A stretch of 64,000 bases of DNA, from the NCBI GenBank assembly GCA_963744915.1, contig CAVUUY010000008.1, positions 185,746 through 249,745 of the forward strand, in the 5' to 3' direction. Position 1 is the first letter of the stretch; every line of letters starts with the position of its first letter. Below, one piece after another: positions 55,505 to 63,689 of the stretch. The notes below the pieces were generated by a model. The model saw only the letters and a list, made by a program, of their open reading frames with translations. It ran no database searches and was not told where the DNA came from. A program made the translations under genes and the position numbers. Source of the DNA: DATAFF01 sp963744915 (GTDB lineage Bacteria; Pseudomonadota; Alphaproteobacteria; Rhizobiales; Aestuariivirgaceae).

Positions 55505-55640
55505 CCCACCCCGGGGGCTTTGTCGGGAATGAGAACTCCGGTATCTGTACCCATCACCATGACAGCTTTATTGGGTCCCATACACCCCCACCCCGGCATC
55601 GATCGTGGGAAGTACCGGTACCGGAATCAGTGTTCGAAGC
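55503..55640 (+). repeat. Repeat families B and A side by side
   Basis: CCACCCCGGGGGCTTTGTCG, GGAATGAGAACTCCGG (family B) is followed after 30 bp by TTGGGTCCCATACACCCCCA, CATCGATCGTGGGAAGTACC and GGTACCGG (family A). It lies just downstream of the DUF5681-like gene. Confidence 0.7.
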
Positions 55641-55800
55641 AAAAAGGCCCGGCTCCTCAAGCCAGGAGGAGTTCTCGGTGGGGCACAGGAAGACAGCACC
55701 GCATCAAAGGACTAGAATGATCCTGCGGCCCGAAGTCGGGGCCGGTAAAGCCGAACAGCGGATGCAAAAGACATTCCCCGTTCAGCCCAGGGAGGATCCA

Positions 55801-56328
55801 ATGAAGAACATTTTCATGAAAGTGCTTCTCTCCGGGACAATTATCAGCATCGCCCCGGCGATGGTGTTGGGAGCTGGAATCGAAAAGAAGGGTTCGACGT
55901 CCTACGTGACGCATTTCGTCTTCCACCCCTTGTCAAGCATCGACATTCCGAATGTTGGCAAGGCGACTGCCCTGGAAGCAGTCGGGCCAACTGAGAACAT
56001 GAAGGGCGAGACGATGCTTGACAAAATGAAGGCGAAATGTGCTGCCGTCAGCATCGAATCGGGTGAAAAGAAATATATTGATGGCGCTTGCGCATTAACC
56101 GATGCAGATGGTGATGTCGTATTCTCCACTTTCGATACGCGCGATCTGGACAAGTCGCAGCCCAAAATGGACTGCGGCACTCACACGATCACGGGTGGAA
56201 CTGGCAAGTACAAGGGAATAACCGGCCGAGAGGCATTTGCTTGCATTTCGAAGCCGACACCAGCCGGCGAGCCCGCAGGTTCGTTTGCCATTGACATCCC
56301 GCACAACTCGACCTGGGAAATCAAATAG
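55801..56328 (+). CDS. Secreted hypothetical protein
   Basis: ATG 55801 follows GGGAGGATCCA. The 175-residue product has a signal peptide (MKNIFMKVLLSGTIISIAPA, cleaved after VLG-A). The mature part has three cysteines and a motif MDCGTHTITGGTGKYKGITG near residue 120. The GTGKYxGITG turn is shared with several beta-barrel secreted families, including allene-oxide-cyclase-like barrels, but I would not assign it. Probably periplasmic. Confidence 0.7.
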   Translation: MKNIFMKVLLSGTIISIAPAMVLGAGIEKKGSTSYVTHFVFHPLSSIDIPNVGKATALEAVGPTENMKGETMLDKMKAKCAAVSIESGEKKYIDGACALTDADGDVVFSTFDTRDLDKSQPKMDCGTHTITGGTGKYKGITGREAFACISKPTPAGEPAGSFAIDIPHNSTWEIK

Positions 56329-56467
56329 GTGATGATTCGGATCGGCTTGCTTCGTGATGCGACGATGCCGTGCCGCCTACCGTGAGGCGCCGGCACATAA
56401 AGTTTGAGAGGCCAGCACAGCCAAGCCGGTAAGGCGGCCTCTAGACTAGCGGCACGAGGAAGGTTAA

Positions 56468-56605
56468 CCACCCCTTCCCCCGTCACACGGGGCTTTGTCG
56501 GAATGAGACTTCCGGTAGCGATACCTGGACCATTACATGGAAGGAGAGCCATCCACCCCCGGGGGTTTTGTCGGAAAAGGGGGGTCAAGGTAGCGGTACG
56601 ACAGT
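56468..56605 (+). repeat. Repeat family B, two copies
   Basis: Copy one: CACGGGGCTTTGTCGGAATG, AGACTTCCGGTAGCGATACC. Copy two (from about 56545): CCACCCCCGGGGGTTTTGTC, GGAAAAGG and GGTAGCGGTAC. No gene lies in the 415-bp gap they occupy. Confidence 0.7.
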
Positions 56606-56744
56606 CAAACAGTTCATCACGGATTAAGCGGTTTCGGGACCTTGCGGATCCGCTCTTGCCGTAATCCGGATATTGCCCGGTCGCGCTGGACGACCGAGAA
56701 ACGGTTTCTTCCCTTTCAGCCCGGCAAATGCGGCACCTACAGAG

Positions 56745-56960
56745 CTAGAACGCGTGAGACGTTTTAGGTGTAGTCAGGTACCAGCCGACCCACGATCGCG
56801 CGCGGGTGAGGTGTATCGCCCCGTTTAGCCGTCCTTTACGGCAAACGGCATCGGGCCTCGCCCAGATCGGATGATAGGTGTCGCTGTTCCTGGCACCACA
56901 GACGCTGCAGAATAATCTTCGTCCTGAACCGTCGAAGCGCCTAAGCTCTTCGCCATCCAC
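56745..56960 (-). pseudogene. Zinc-ribbon-like small protein fragment
   Basis: The minus strand encodes DGSGRRLFCSVCGARNSDTY then HPIWARPDA, the CxxCGARN core with the PIWARPDA end of the family seen at 49280. The N-terminal cysteine pair is missing and the tail after PDAV is unlike the family. No ribosome binding site is evident. Probably a relic. Confidence 0.45.
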
Positions 56961-56981
56961 TCACCGCAGGGAGGTCCAATC

Positions 56982-58016
56982 ATGAAGTGGACAATCACCA
57001 TCGCGGCCATGAGCATCGCCGCCGTTGCCAGCGCTCCGGGTGCGTCGGCTGAAGGTCAGCTCAACATCTTCAACTGGGGCAATTACACGAGCCCCGAGCT
57101 CATCAAGAAGTTCGAGGAAACCTACAAGGTCAAGGTCACGGTCACCGACTATGATTCCAACGACACCGCGCTCGCCAAGGTGAAGGCCGGCGGGCATGGC
57201 TTCGACATCGTGGTACCGTCGGCAAGCTTCGTGCCGATCTGGATCGCCGAGGGCCTGGTGCAGGAGACGCGGCCGGACCAGATGGAGAACTTCAGGAACA
57301 TGGATCCGAAATGGGTCGATGTTCCCTTCGATCCGGGCCGGCATTATTCGGTGCCGTGGCAGTGGGGCACCACCGGCATGACCGTCAACAAGAAGGTCTA
57401 TCCGGGCGATCCCAACACATCGGCCATCTTCCTCAATCCGCCCGACGCGCTCAAAGGCAGGATCAATGTCGTGCCGGAGATGACGGACGTCATGAACCTG
57501 GCCCTGTTCTATGTCGGCGGCGAACCCTGCACCAGCGACAAGGCGGTCCTGAAGAAGGCCCGCGACGCCCTGATCGCTGCCAAGCCGAACTGGGTGTCGA
57601 TGGACTTTGGTACTGCGGAGAAATACGCCAAGGGGGACTTCGCCGCGGGCGTAAACTGGAACGGCTACTCATTCAGGGCACGGATGCAAAACCCCGACAT
57701 CGTCTATGGCTATCCCAAGGAGGGATATCCGATCTGGATGGACAATGTCATGGTGCTGAAAGACGCCAAGAATACCGACAATGCCAAGCTGTTCCAGAAC
57801 TTCATCATGGACCCGAAGCATGCGGCGATGATCTCGGCCTTTGCGCGCTATGCCAACGGCATCAAGGGCTCGGAAGCCTATATGCCCGACGACATGAAAA
57901 CAGCGCCCGAGGTCAACATCCCGGCCGAGTTCGCCGGCAAGGGCAAGTTCTCGCTGACCTGCCCGCCCGAGGTGAACGAGCTCTATACGGCGATCTGGAC
58001 TGAGCTGCAGAAGTGA
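56982..58016 (+). CDS. Polyamine-type ABC transporter substrate-binding protein (PotD/PotF-like)
   Basis: The 344-residue protein has a signal peptide (cleavage near GASAEG). The PotD-type fold follows: LNIFNWGNYTSPELIKKFEETY at the N-terminus, DIVVPSASFVPIWIAEGLVQ, YSVPWQWGTTGMTVN and VNWNGYSFRARMQNPD. The ATG follows CAGGGAGGTCC. It should bind putrescine, spermidine or a related cation in the periplasm. No permease or ATPase genes are adjacent, so it is an orphan. The frame is intact and codon use is regular. Confidence 0.92.
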   Translation: MKWTITIAAMSIAAVASAPGASAEGQLNIFNWGNYTSPELIKKFEETYKVKVTVTDYDSNDTALAKVKAGGHGFDIVVPSASFVPIWIAEGLVQETRPDQMENFRNMDPKWVDVPFDPGRHYSVPWQWGTTGMTVNKKVYPGDPNTSAIFLNPPDALKGRINVVPEMTDVMNLALFYVGGEPCTSDKAVLKKARDALIAAKPNWVSMDFGTAEKYAKGDFAAGVNWNGYSFRARMQNPDIVYGYPKEGYPIWMDNVMVLKDAKNTDNAKLFQNFIMDPKHAAMISAFARYANGIKGSEAYMPDDMKTAPEVNIPAEFAGKGKFSLTCPPEVNELYTAIWTELQK

Positions 58017-58243
58017 TGTGGCAGCAAATTTTGGGCTTGCTCGATACCCTCGACAGCGAGGAGATTTGGCCGCTACTAAATTGCTATGCACCGGCAACGG
58101 AAGGCGCACTAGCCAGTTTGGCGATGGGTTGATCAAGCGGCTGCCTCAGCCAACTGCTCCGGCCGCGCGAGAACGCGCGATCGCCCTCCTACCGGTCCCA
58201 TTGTCCTCGCAGGCTGGCGCCAAGACCGCAGAGCGGGAAACGG

Positions 58244-58560
58244 ATGAGATCGTTTAAGGCCAAGGCCCCAAAGGCTCTGGAAGTGCTGACCCGGTGTCTG
58301 CAGTCAGGTGACGACCGCATCGCCATGATGGCTGCTCAAGCCATTCTCGACCGCGGCTATGGCCGGCCGGTGCAGTCCATCGATGCCAATATCAGGGAGG
58401 ATCACGGTTCGCTACTTACGCCGAGATGCCCGAGAAGTCTGCAACGACGGAGGAATGGCTGGAAAGCATCAGGCGGGAGGATGCCGGGCGAGCGTTGGTC
58501 ACCGGCGTCGCTGCTGCCGTCGACGACGAGCAGACGCATTACGCAGATGGTCCGCCATGA
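58244..58560 (+). pseudogene. DUF5681/terminase-small-like protein, frameshifted
   Basis: ATG 58244 opens MRSFKAKAPKALEVLTRCLQ, then MMAAQAILDRGYGRPVQSID, typical of small terminase-like phage proteins. A missing T near 58411 shifts the frame. Corrected, it continues FATYAEMPEKSATTEEWLES and ends TH...YADGPP at 58560. The end resembles the protein at 55127, so the two are paralogues. Confidence 0.55.
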
Positions 58561-58657
58561 GCAGGGGGTAAGCCATTGATGCTGAATTAATATCTCATCG
58601 GCCCTGGCTTCGTGCCCAACGCTTGCCCAACAGAAGGCAACGGAAACAAAGAAAAGC

Positions 58658-58735
58658 ATGCTCATTGGGTCCCATCTACCCCACCCCCGCCATCGATCGT
58701 GGGAAGTATCGGTACCTCGACGGCTCCGTTCTTAG
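58658..58735 (+). repeat. Repeat family A copy
   Basis: TTGGGTCCCATCTACCCCAC, CATCGATCGTGGGAAGTATC, GGTACCTCGACGGCTCCG and TTCTTAG. It matches 61742-61815 almost base for base and lies 50 bp from the cut-off end of the FecR gene. Confidence 0.8.
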
Positions 58736-58784
58736 TTTACCTTTGAAAGCAAAATCATCGATTTTCGTGAGCCGGCAGGAACCG

Positions 58785-59252
58785 CTAATGCTTCTTTGAA
58801 AGCAGCAGCAGGTGGGTCTTACCATTTCTTACTGTGAGGTCGAACGCCGTTCCCCTGACGCCGATTGTGCCTTGGGGCGTGACGATCTTGTAAGCACGTT
58901 TGTCGCTTGTCCCGGTCACGAAGCGCGCAGATCCGGAGATCAGTTTCAGGGTGACGCTCTTGGCCTTACTGCCGCCGCCGATGACATAGCGATCGATCAC
59001 CAGAGAGGCATTGCGACCGAGAACGAGCTTGGTTCCGTCGCCTAGCTGAAATTCACCTAAACCGGTGAGATTAGAGCGTAGCCGCTCATCCCGATAGATC
59101 GGGTCAGCCGTGGCTATGACCCTTTCGCCGACCACGCCCTCGCCGCGGACCGTGCTTTGAGCTGCGATGGTGGAGCCGACCCGCTCAGCGCCGAAGGCGC
59201 TTCCGCCAATCACTGCCAGTGCCGAAGCAATTACGACCGTACGAACGAACAT
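58785..59252 (-). CDS. FecR domain-containing protein, likely short at the C-terminus
   Basis: The 155-residue protein has a signal peptide (cleavage after SAFGA) and a FecR domain: VRGEGVVGERVIATADPIYR, RSNLTGLGEFQLGDGTKLVL, then RAYKIVTPQGTIGVRGTAFDL. FecR domains usually sense or transmit signals at the envelope; stand-alone secreted copies have unknown roles. It ends HLLLLSKKH, where relatives continue with more beta-strands, so the 3' end appears lost, next to a family A repeat. Confidence 0.75.
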   Translation of the reverse strand: MFVRTVVIASALAVIGGSAFGAERVGSTIAAQSTVRGEGVVGERVIATADPIYRDERLRSNLTGLGEFQLGDGTKLVLGRNASLVIDRYVIGGGSKAKSVTLKLISGSARFVTGTSDKRAYKIVTPQGTIGVRGTAFDLTVRNGKTHLLLLSKKH

Positions 59253-59480
59253 GACCGGGACCTCTCTCGCAATCGAACAATTGACCAGTTTGCAACAGTA
59301 GCGTGGTTGCCATGAATTGCCTCTGAACGCTTCATTTATGCCGCATTCATCGCCACCTCCAAAACTCGGCCGTTAGTCAGCCTCAGAAGTGTCGGCGGGG
59401 CGGAGCATTGGGTCATAGGCAGTCCCAAGATCGGCGTAGGCGCAAGAGCGGAGAGGCAGCGCGGTCCAGCAGTTCCTCGG
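59253..59480. other. Intergenic, no gene recognised
   Basis: A short stretch between the FecR start and the end of a leftward pair of small genes. Confidence 0.3.
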
Positions 59481-59690
59481 TCACTTCGGTGATCCGGATG
59501 AAGGCGTTTCTGTGCGATGGTCAAAATTCTGTTCCGAGCCCCACAAGGTGTTAACCCAAAGGTTCACGGAGTATCCCGCCACCAACTCGAGTCGTGCCGT
59601 TTCGAGTGCAGCATTAAGCGTCAAAACGGAGCGAGCGACATGCTCGCCTGACCTCGAGGCATCCCAGACATCGAGAACAACGGTCCTCAT
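59481..59690 (-). CDS. Small hypothetical protein (69 aa), second of a pair
   Basis: MRTVVLDVWDASRSGEHVAR begins the protein, which continues NAALETARLELVAGYSVNLW. It is soluble, with no known motif. Its ATG overlaps the stop of the preceding gene by four bases (ATGA), which supports real translation as a pair. Confidence 0.5.
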   Translation of the reverse strand: MRTVVLDVWDASRSGEHVARSVLTLNAALETARLELVAGYSVNLWVNTLWGSEQNFDHRTETPSSGSPK

Positions 59691-59887
59691 TCGAGAGCTA
59701 AGCTTGAATGAGGATGGATGCTTTTAAGTAGCTTCTTCGCGGTATCGGTCAGGTAATAGTCTTCAGTCAGCCAACCACGGTCGATGCAGTCGAGACCATC
59801 GGTTCTTTCGATCACCCAGTTGCCTCCATCTTCGCGCGTTTTGGCGGCAAGCAGGACACTGAGCTGACGATGAGTTGGATATTTCAA
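59687..59887 (-). CDS. Small hypothetical protein (66 aa), first of a pair
   Basis: The product MKYPTHRQLSVLLAAKTRED, then RTDGLDCIDRGWLTEDYYLT and DTAKKLLKSI looks like a small winged-helix-type domain (a helix, then a beta hairpin ending in a LTDTAKK helix). It could be a DNA-binding or toxin-antitoxin-like protein, but no motif decides. It is translationally coupled to the next gene. Confidence 0.5.
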   Translation of the reverse strand: MKYPTHRQLSVLLAAKTREDGGNWVIERTDGLDCIDRGWLTEDYYLTDTAKKLLKSIHPHSSLALE

Positions 59888-59897
59888 GACACTTCCC

Positions 59898-60106
59898 CTA
59901 CTTGACCGCTTGAACCGCCGCTGCTGGGACTGTCCGGATCAGCGGAATTGCGAAACCCCGACACAGGCCGGCGCAGATTGCAAATTCATGCATGGCTGGC
60001 CCGAACAGTTCTTCAGGATCGAACGAAGGGTCTTGAAAGTCCAAATGCGTCGTAAAAACGACCTCTAGAGCAAAGAGATGCAAATTCGCCCCAGTAAATT
60101 CAATTC
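59898..60106. other. Unassigned minus-strand open frame
   Basis: A frame reading LHLFALEVVFTTHLDFQDPS and ELFGPAMHEFAICAGLCRGF runs toward 59898, just ahead of the small gene pair, but no start with a ribosome binding site is visible. It may be a third gene or a relic. Confidence 0.25.
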
Positions 60107-60223
60107 TTAGCGGAAGGCAACTATAAGCCTGGACAGACCGATGTCGCGCAGCACTGCATCTGGCACCGGACACGGTTCATCAAGCCGGGTCAAGCGTTGG
60201 AGGAAACATATTAGGGTGGTCAT
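60107..60223 (-). CDS. DUF1127-like small protein (38 aa)
   Basis: ATG 60223 follows GGGAGC. The product MTTLICFLQRLTRLDEPCPV ends DAVLRDIGLSRLIVAFR; the LRDIGLSR motif marks DUF1127 small proteins. In other alphaproteobacteria such proteins affect RNA turnover and phosphate or carbon responses. It is short and lacks the usual arginine-rich part before the motif. Confidence 0.5.
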   Translation of the reverse strand: MTTLICFLQRLTRLDEPCPVPDAVLRDIGLSRLIVAFR

Positions 60224-60382
60224 GGCATTTGCTCCCAATCCGTGAGCAGTAGACAATTCCAAGGCGAAACGAGTGCTGAACGCGGCGTTCATCTGGCGTT
60301 CACCGCAATTGGGTTCGATTGTATCGTTGGCTGTTGGATTGTATAATTGTTGAGCGATCCGCTGCTTAACATCGGCAATACC

Positions 60383-61078
60383 ATGCTGTTCCGCTTAACG
60401 CCAAAGGTCGGGGTGCTATCTGTCGTCTTGCTGTTCGCTCCCGGAGTGATCGTGCCGGCCACTGCTTTGTGTTCCAGCGACGCTGGTGTGAACATTGACT
60501 GGTCTGGCTGTTCAAAAACGAAGCTGATGCTCAGCGAAACCGATTTTGGTTCATCCAATTTTGATGGCGCAAACCTCGCCGGTTCTGACTTTCGTGAATC
60601 GGTTTTTGCCGGATCAAGTTTCATCAAGGCGGACCTTTCGAGGGTATCTTTTCGCGAAGCGAATATTATGAAGGCCAGTTTCGAAAAGGCACAAGGACAG
60701 CGTACGATATTTGATGGGGTTAAGGCTGACCGCGCCAGCTTCTTTAAGGCGGAACTGACCCGGAGCACGTTCAACAATGCCGATCTTGCTGAAGCTGTGA
60801 TGATGAGGGCCAATTTTGCACGCGGCTCCTTCATCAAAGCGAACCTGGAAGGCGTCCCTTTCGTTTTGTCAAACCTGTCACGTGCAGTGTTCGCGAAATC
60901 GCGATTGCGGGGCACAGATTTTAAGGAAACTTTCACTTTCAACACCAACTTTAGTGATGCGGACCTGTCGGAAGTTAAGAACCTCACCCAGAAGCAAGTC
61001 GATATGGCGTGTGGGAATGCGGCAACGCTGCTGCCACCTGGCCTGACCAAGCCATCGCCATGGACCTGCGATGAATGA
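60383..61078 (+). CDS. Secreted pentapeptide repeat protein
   Basis: From ATG 60383 (frame open from 60347) the protein has 231 residues. A signal peptide (MLFRLTPKVGVLSVVLLFAP, cleaved near ATALC) precedes about 25 pentapeptide repeats of the A(D/N)Lxx type, such as NFDGANLAGSDF, SFIKADLSRVSF and FNNADLAEAV. They form a right-handed quadrilateral helix. Its role is unknown. The last part, TQKQVDMACGNAATLLPPGL, is common in secreted rhizobial members. The long frame on the opposite strand is its shadow. Confidence 0.85.
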   Translation: MLFRLTPKVGVLSVVLLFAPGVIVPATALCSSDAGVNIDWSGCSKTKLMLSETDFGSSNFDGANLAGSDFRESVFAGSSFIKADLSRVSFREANIMKASFEKAQGQRTIFDGVKADRASFFKAELTRSTFNNADLAEAVMMRANFARGSFIKANLEGVPFVLSNLSRAVFAKSRLRGTDFKETFTFNTNFSDADLSEVKNLTQKQVDMACGNAATLLPPGLTKPSPWTCDE

Positions 61079-61110
61079 CACGGCGCGGGGAACGTTTGCG
61101 GGATCCTCGG

Positions 61111-61449
61111 CCATGCCCGCACGCCGCTGTCATCTATGCCAAAGGCATTGTCCAGGCGCAGGGCTTTGGCCAGCCTGACGGCGCCATTGTCGTTTCCAAC
61201 AGCCGGCTCACCAATGACGAGGCGCGGCGGATCTCGAAGCTGATCTCTCGCCTCCCCGAGCTGGTCGAGCTGGAGCGGGATCGGAATAAGGCCAGGAGCC
61301 GTCGCAACCCGCAGCCGCGATGCGGCGCCAGGAACAGCAACACCTATCACCCGATCTGGGCTAGGGCCCGATACAAGGGTCGGTGGAGTGGGGCACTACC
61401 GTGCTGCAATCGAACTGGAGGTCGTAATCAAACTTGCAGGCGGCTCTAG
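61111..61449 (+). pseudogene. DEARRI-family small protein joined to a zinc-ribbon fragment
   Basis: MPARR at 61111 matches the start of the paralogue at 51992. The following bases are missing or frame-shifted. A frame that opens at 61075 then reads VIYAKGIVQAQGFGQPDGAI, RLTNDEARRISKLISRLPEL and runs on into RCGARNSNTYHPIWARARYK, the end of the zinc-ribbon family. The ORF thus fuses two unrelated relics. Confidence 0.5.
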
Positions 61450-62087
61450 ATACATGACCGTTGAAATACCCGCGTGTAGCACCTGCGCATCTGCTTGCGC
61501 AGTAGTAGCGCTGATGAATAAATATAAGGCAAGAGTTGGTCGAAGCGGGCCCGCGGTTGGTCTGCATCGCCCAAATATCGTCAAGCCGGACGGGACCAAG
61601 GAGGAGGCCCCCGAGGGCATCGTCACAATGCTCTCGGCATTTGGGTTCCTGTGAGGGCTGCACGCTGGATGGTTGATACGCTCTCCGATCAGATGCACTG
61701 ATGAAACTCCGCGTGGAACCGTGCTCACATTCTGGAGAGCTTATTGGGTCCCATCTACCCCCGCCCCCCGCCATCGATCGTGGGAAGTATCGGTACCTCG
61801 ACGGCTCCGTTCTTGCCCGTTTATGATTTGCCGTTTTCCACAGGCCTGGGCAACTCGCCACGCGAGGGTCACTATTACAGGCAAGGCTCACCAAACTGGC
61901 TCCTGCGAACCCAGTTTGCCCCATTGGAGCCAACCAAGGGCTGCTATAGGGCAACAACCGTGCCCGTCCTATGGTGGTGCTTGGTACCTTTGGACCTGAA
62001 GATCCCGGAGAGCGCCTGAGTTACACTCTCACGAAGGTAAACTTTCCTGGTTTGCAAGTACCGGCGGGGCGAAATCGTGGGGACGTC
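61450..62087. other. Intergenic region with one family A repeat
   Basis: Apart from the repeat at 61742-61815, this 0.6-kb stretch shows no recognised gene. An 88-codon plus-strand frame at 61388-61654 has no binding site or known motif. Confidence 0.3.
61742..61815 (+). repeat. Repeat family A copy
   Basis: TATTGGGTCCCATCTACCCC, GCCATCGATCGTGGGAAGTA, TCGGTACCTCGACGGCTCCG and TTCTTG. Confidence 0.8.
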
Positions 62088-62405
62088 ATGAAAAGCGCTA
62101 TTTCTGTCGGGGCAATTGTTGTGAGCCTTGCTTTCTCGACCACCTCCGCATATGCCGGCCGCGTCGCTAACACGGCTATCGGCACGCTCGCGGGGCTAGT
62201 GGTCTTCGGTCCGGTGGGGGCGGTTGCGGGTGCTGCGGTGGGCTATACGGCCGGCCACGGTATTGCACGCTCTTGGGGTCTATCGCAACCGCGGTACACG
62301 TCGTCTCGTTACGTCCAGCGCAAACCGGAGGGCGCGGTTTCGTACGTCCCGGTGCCGAGAAGCAAGCCAGTGGACTCGGGGCCGGTCGAGAGGCGGGCAT
62401 ATTAG
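62088..62405 (+). CDS. Secreted glycine-zipper protein
   Basis: ATG 62088 follows GTGGGGACG. The 105-residue product has a signal peptide (MKSAISVGAIVVSLAFSTTS, cleaved after AYA). A glycine-zipper helix pair follows (AIGTLAGLVVFGPVGAVAGA, AVGYTAGHGIARSW), then a proline/serine-rich tail. Glycine zippers insert into or associate with membranes. It is probably outer-membrane linked. The frame is intact. Confidence 0.65.
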   Translation: MKSAISVGAIVVSLAFSTTSAYAGRVANTAIGTLAGLVVFGPVGAVAGAAVGYTAGHGIARSWGLSQPRYTSSRYVQRKPEGAVSYVPVPRSKPVDSGPVERRAY

Positions 62406-62453
62406 AGCGGCCGGGCACATGCCATTACCAGGGTTGCGCGGCACCGGGCATAG

Positions 62454-62849
62454 TTAAGCCAAGTCGATCGCGTACGGCTTGAGGTTGGCAAGCTCGATGA
62501 GTTCAAGGGTCGCCTCATGGGTTGCGCGGAGAATAACCTTCGGTGCTTTTCCCGCTTCGAAGGCCTCTCGCCATCGCGCAGCACAGAGACACCAACGGTC
62601 CCCGGGCTTAAGACCCGGGAAGCCAAACTCCGGCAGCGGCGTCGAGAGATCGTTCCCCCTTGCTTTTGAAAAAGAGAGAAAATCCGCCGTTACCTCGACA
62701 CAAACCGTGTGCAGACCGACATCTTCCGGGCCTGTGTGGCAACACCCCGAGCGATAGAACCCGGTGAGCGGCTGTTCCGAGCAGCTCGTAAGAGGTTCGC
62801 CAAAGACATTGCGCTGGGCCCTCGGTTGTCTACTGGTGCGTTCTTGCAT
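62454..62849 (-). CDS. DUF2237 family protein
   Basis: From ATG 62849 the protein has 131 residues with the DUF2237 core: NVFGEPLTSCSEQPLTGFYR, SGCCHTGPEDVGLHTVCVEV, then NDLSTPLPEFGFPGLKPGDR and WCLCAARWREAFEAGKAP. The conserved cysteines suggest metal or redox chemistry, but the function is unknown. The frame opens at 62927, but that N-terminal part is unlike the family. The gene is intact. Confidence 0.88.
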   Translation of the reverse strand: MQERTSRQPRAQRNVFGEPLTSCSEQPLTGFYRSGCCHTGPEDVGLHTVCVEVTADFLSFSKARGNDLSTPLPEFGFPGLKPGDRWCLCAARWREAFEAGKAPKVILRATHEATLELIELANLKPYAIDLA

Positions 62850-63164
62850 GGGCACATATTGCCTCAGTTGCGGTCGCACTGCACTCCATGCTGAACCCGG
62901 AGACCGTCGCAAAGTATGATCGATCATACTCTACGAACTCCAACGGTCTTCGTGCGTTCGGTCAATGAGAGGGAAGACCCTCATATCTTCCTAGTTCTTT
63001 CAAGCCTATACCTCGGCGCGTGAAGACGCCAGTCTAAGACAGAGGTCGCCCGTCAGCTAATCATTCGCAATGAATGATCTATCTACCCACGCCGGCACAG
63101 GTCCGCGAAATAGATCCTCACCAGCTCCATTCCCCGGAAACGGCAACTACACTAGCGGGTGATT
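62850..63164. other. Intergenic, no gene recognised
   Basis: The stretch is slightly AT-richer than the surroundings, with no motif seen. Confidence 0.3.
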
Positions 63165-63437
63165 TTAGGGCCCAAGGTCCTTCAGGGTTTCCGGGAGGGT
63201 ATCTACACCAAGTCGGACGAAGGCCATACCAGTGTCGTTGGCTTGCAGGATCCTAATGTCGATCAGAGTTCCCGCGCTCAGCTCGACTTTAACCCAGCGG
63301 GCATGGTGTGCCGCCTTTAAGGGCTCGACCGGGCCGCTGAGGAGACCGTAGGCTGGCGATCGATCTGTCTCCAGAGCAAGGCTGAAGCCGTCGAATTTCC
63401 TGCCGTCGACAACCAATCTACAGGTTCCAGCCGCCAT
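63165..63437 (-). CDS. Small conserved hypothetical protein (90 aa)
   Basis: MAAGTCRLVVDGRKFDGFSL opens the protein, followed by EPLKAAHHARWVKVELSAGT and IDIRILQANDTGMAFVRLG. I recall rhizobial proteins with the same plan and PLKxAHHAxWV/LQxNxxGMAFV motifs, of unknown function. It appears to be a small beta-rich domain. No binding site is obvious upstream of the ATG. Confidence 0.55.
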   Translation of the reverse strand: MAAGTCRLVVDGRKFDGFSLALETDRSPAYGLLSGPVEPLKAAHHARWVKVELSAGTLIDIRILQANDTGMAFVRLGVDTLPETLKDLGP

Positions 63438-63689
63438 TTATTTTTTCCGAAAAGTGTGCCCACCAGTCGCCTAATGGGCTGCGCTTCCCTTGGGCTCACC
63501 AGCGTTTTTTCGCGCCGCATACGGAAGACGAAGTGCGCATTCCGGGGTCAATTCCGAGCCGAGCCGCTCGGGATCGCGGGTATAGCTGATGGATGGTGGC
63601 CTGTCCTTGCTCGATCGTGCCAAAGATTTGCTATTTGAACTCCTTTGTCGGCTGCTGAAGGCCAGGGATTTGAATTGACCCGGTCTAAC

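Noticed and set aside
60289..61350. Minus-strand open frame of 353 codons
   Set aside because: It mirrors the pentapeptide repeats; the plus strand has the signal peptide and repeat pattern.
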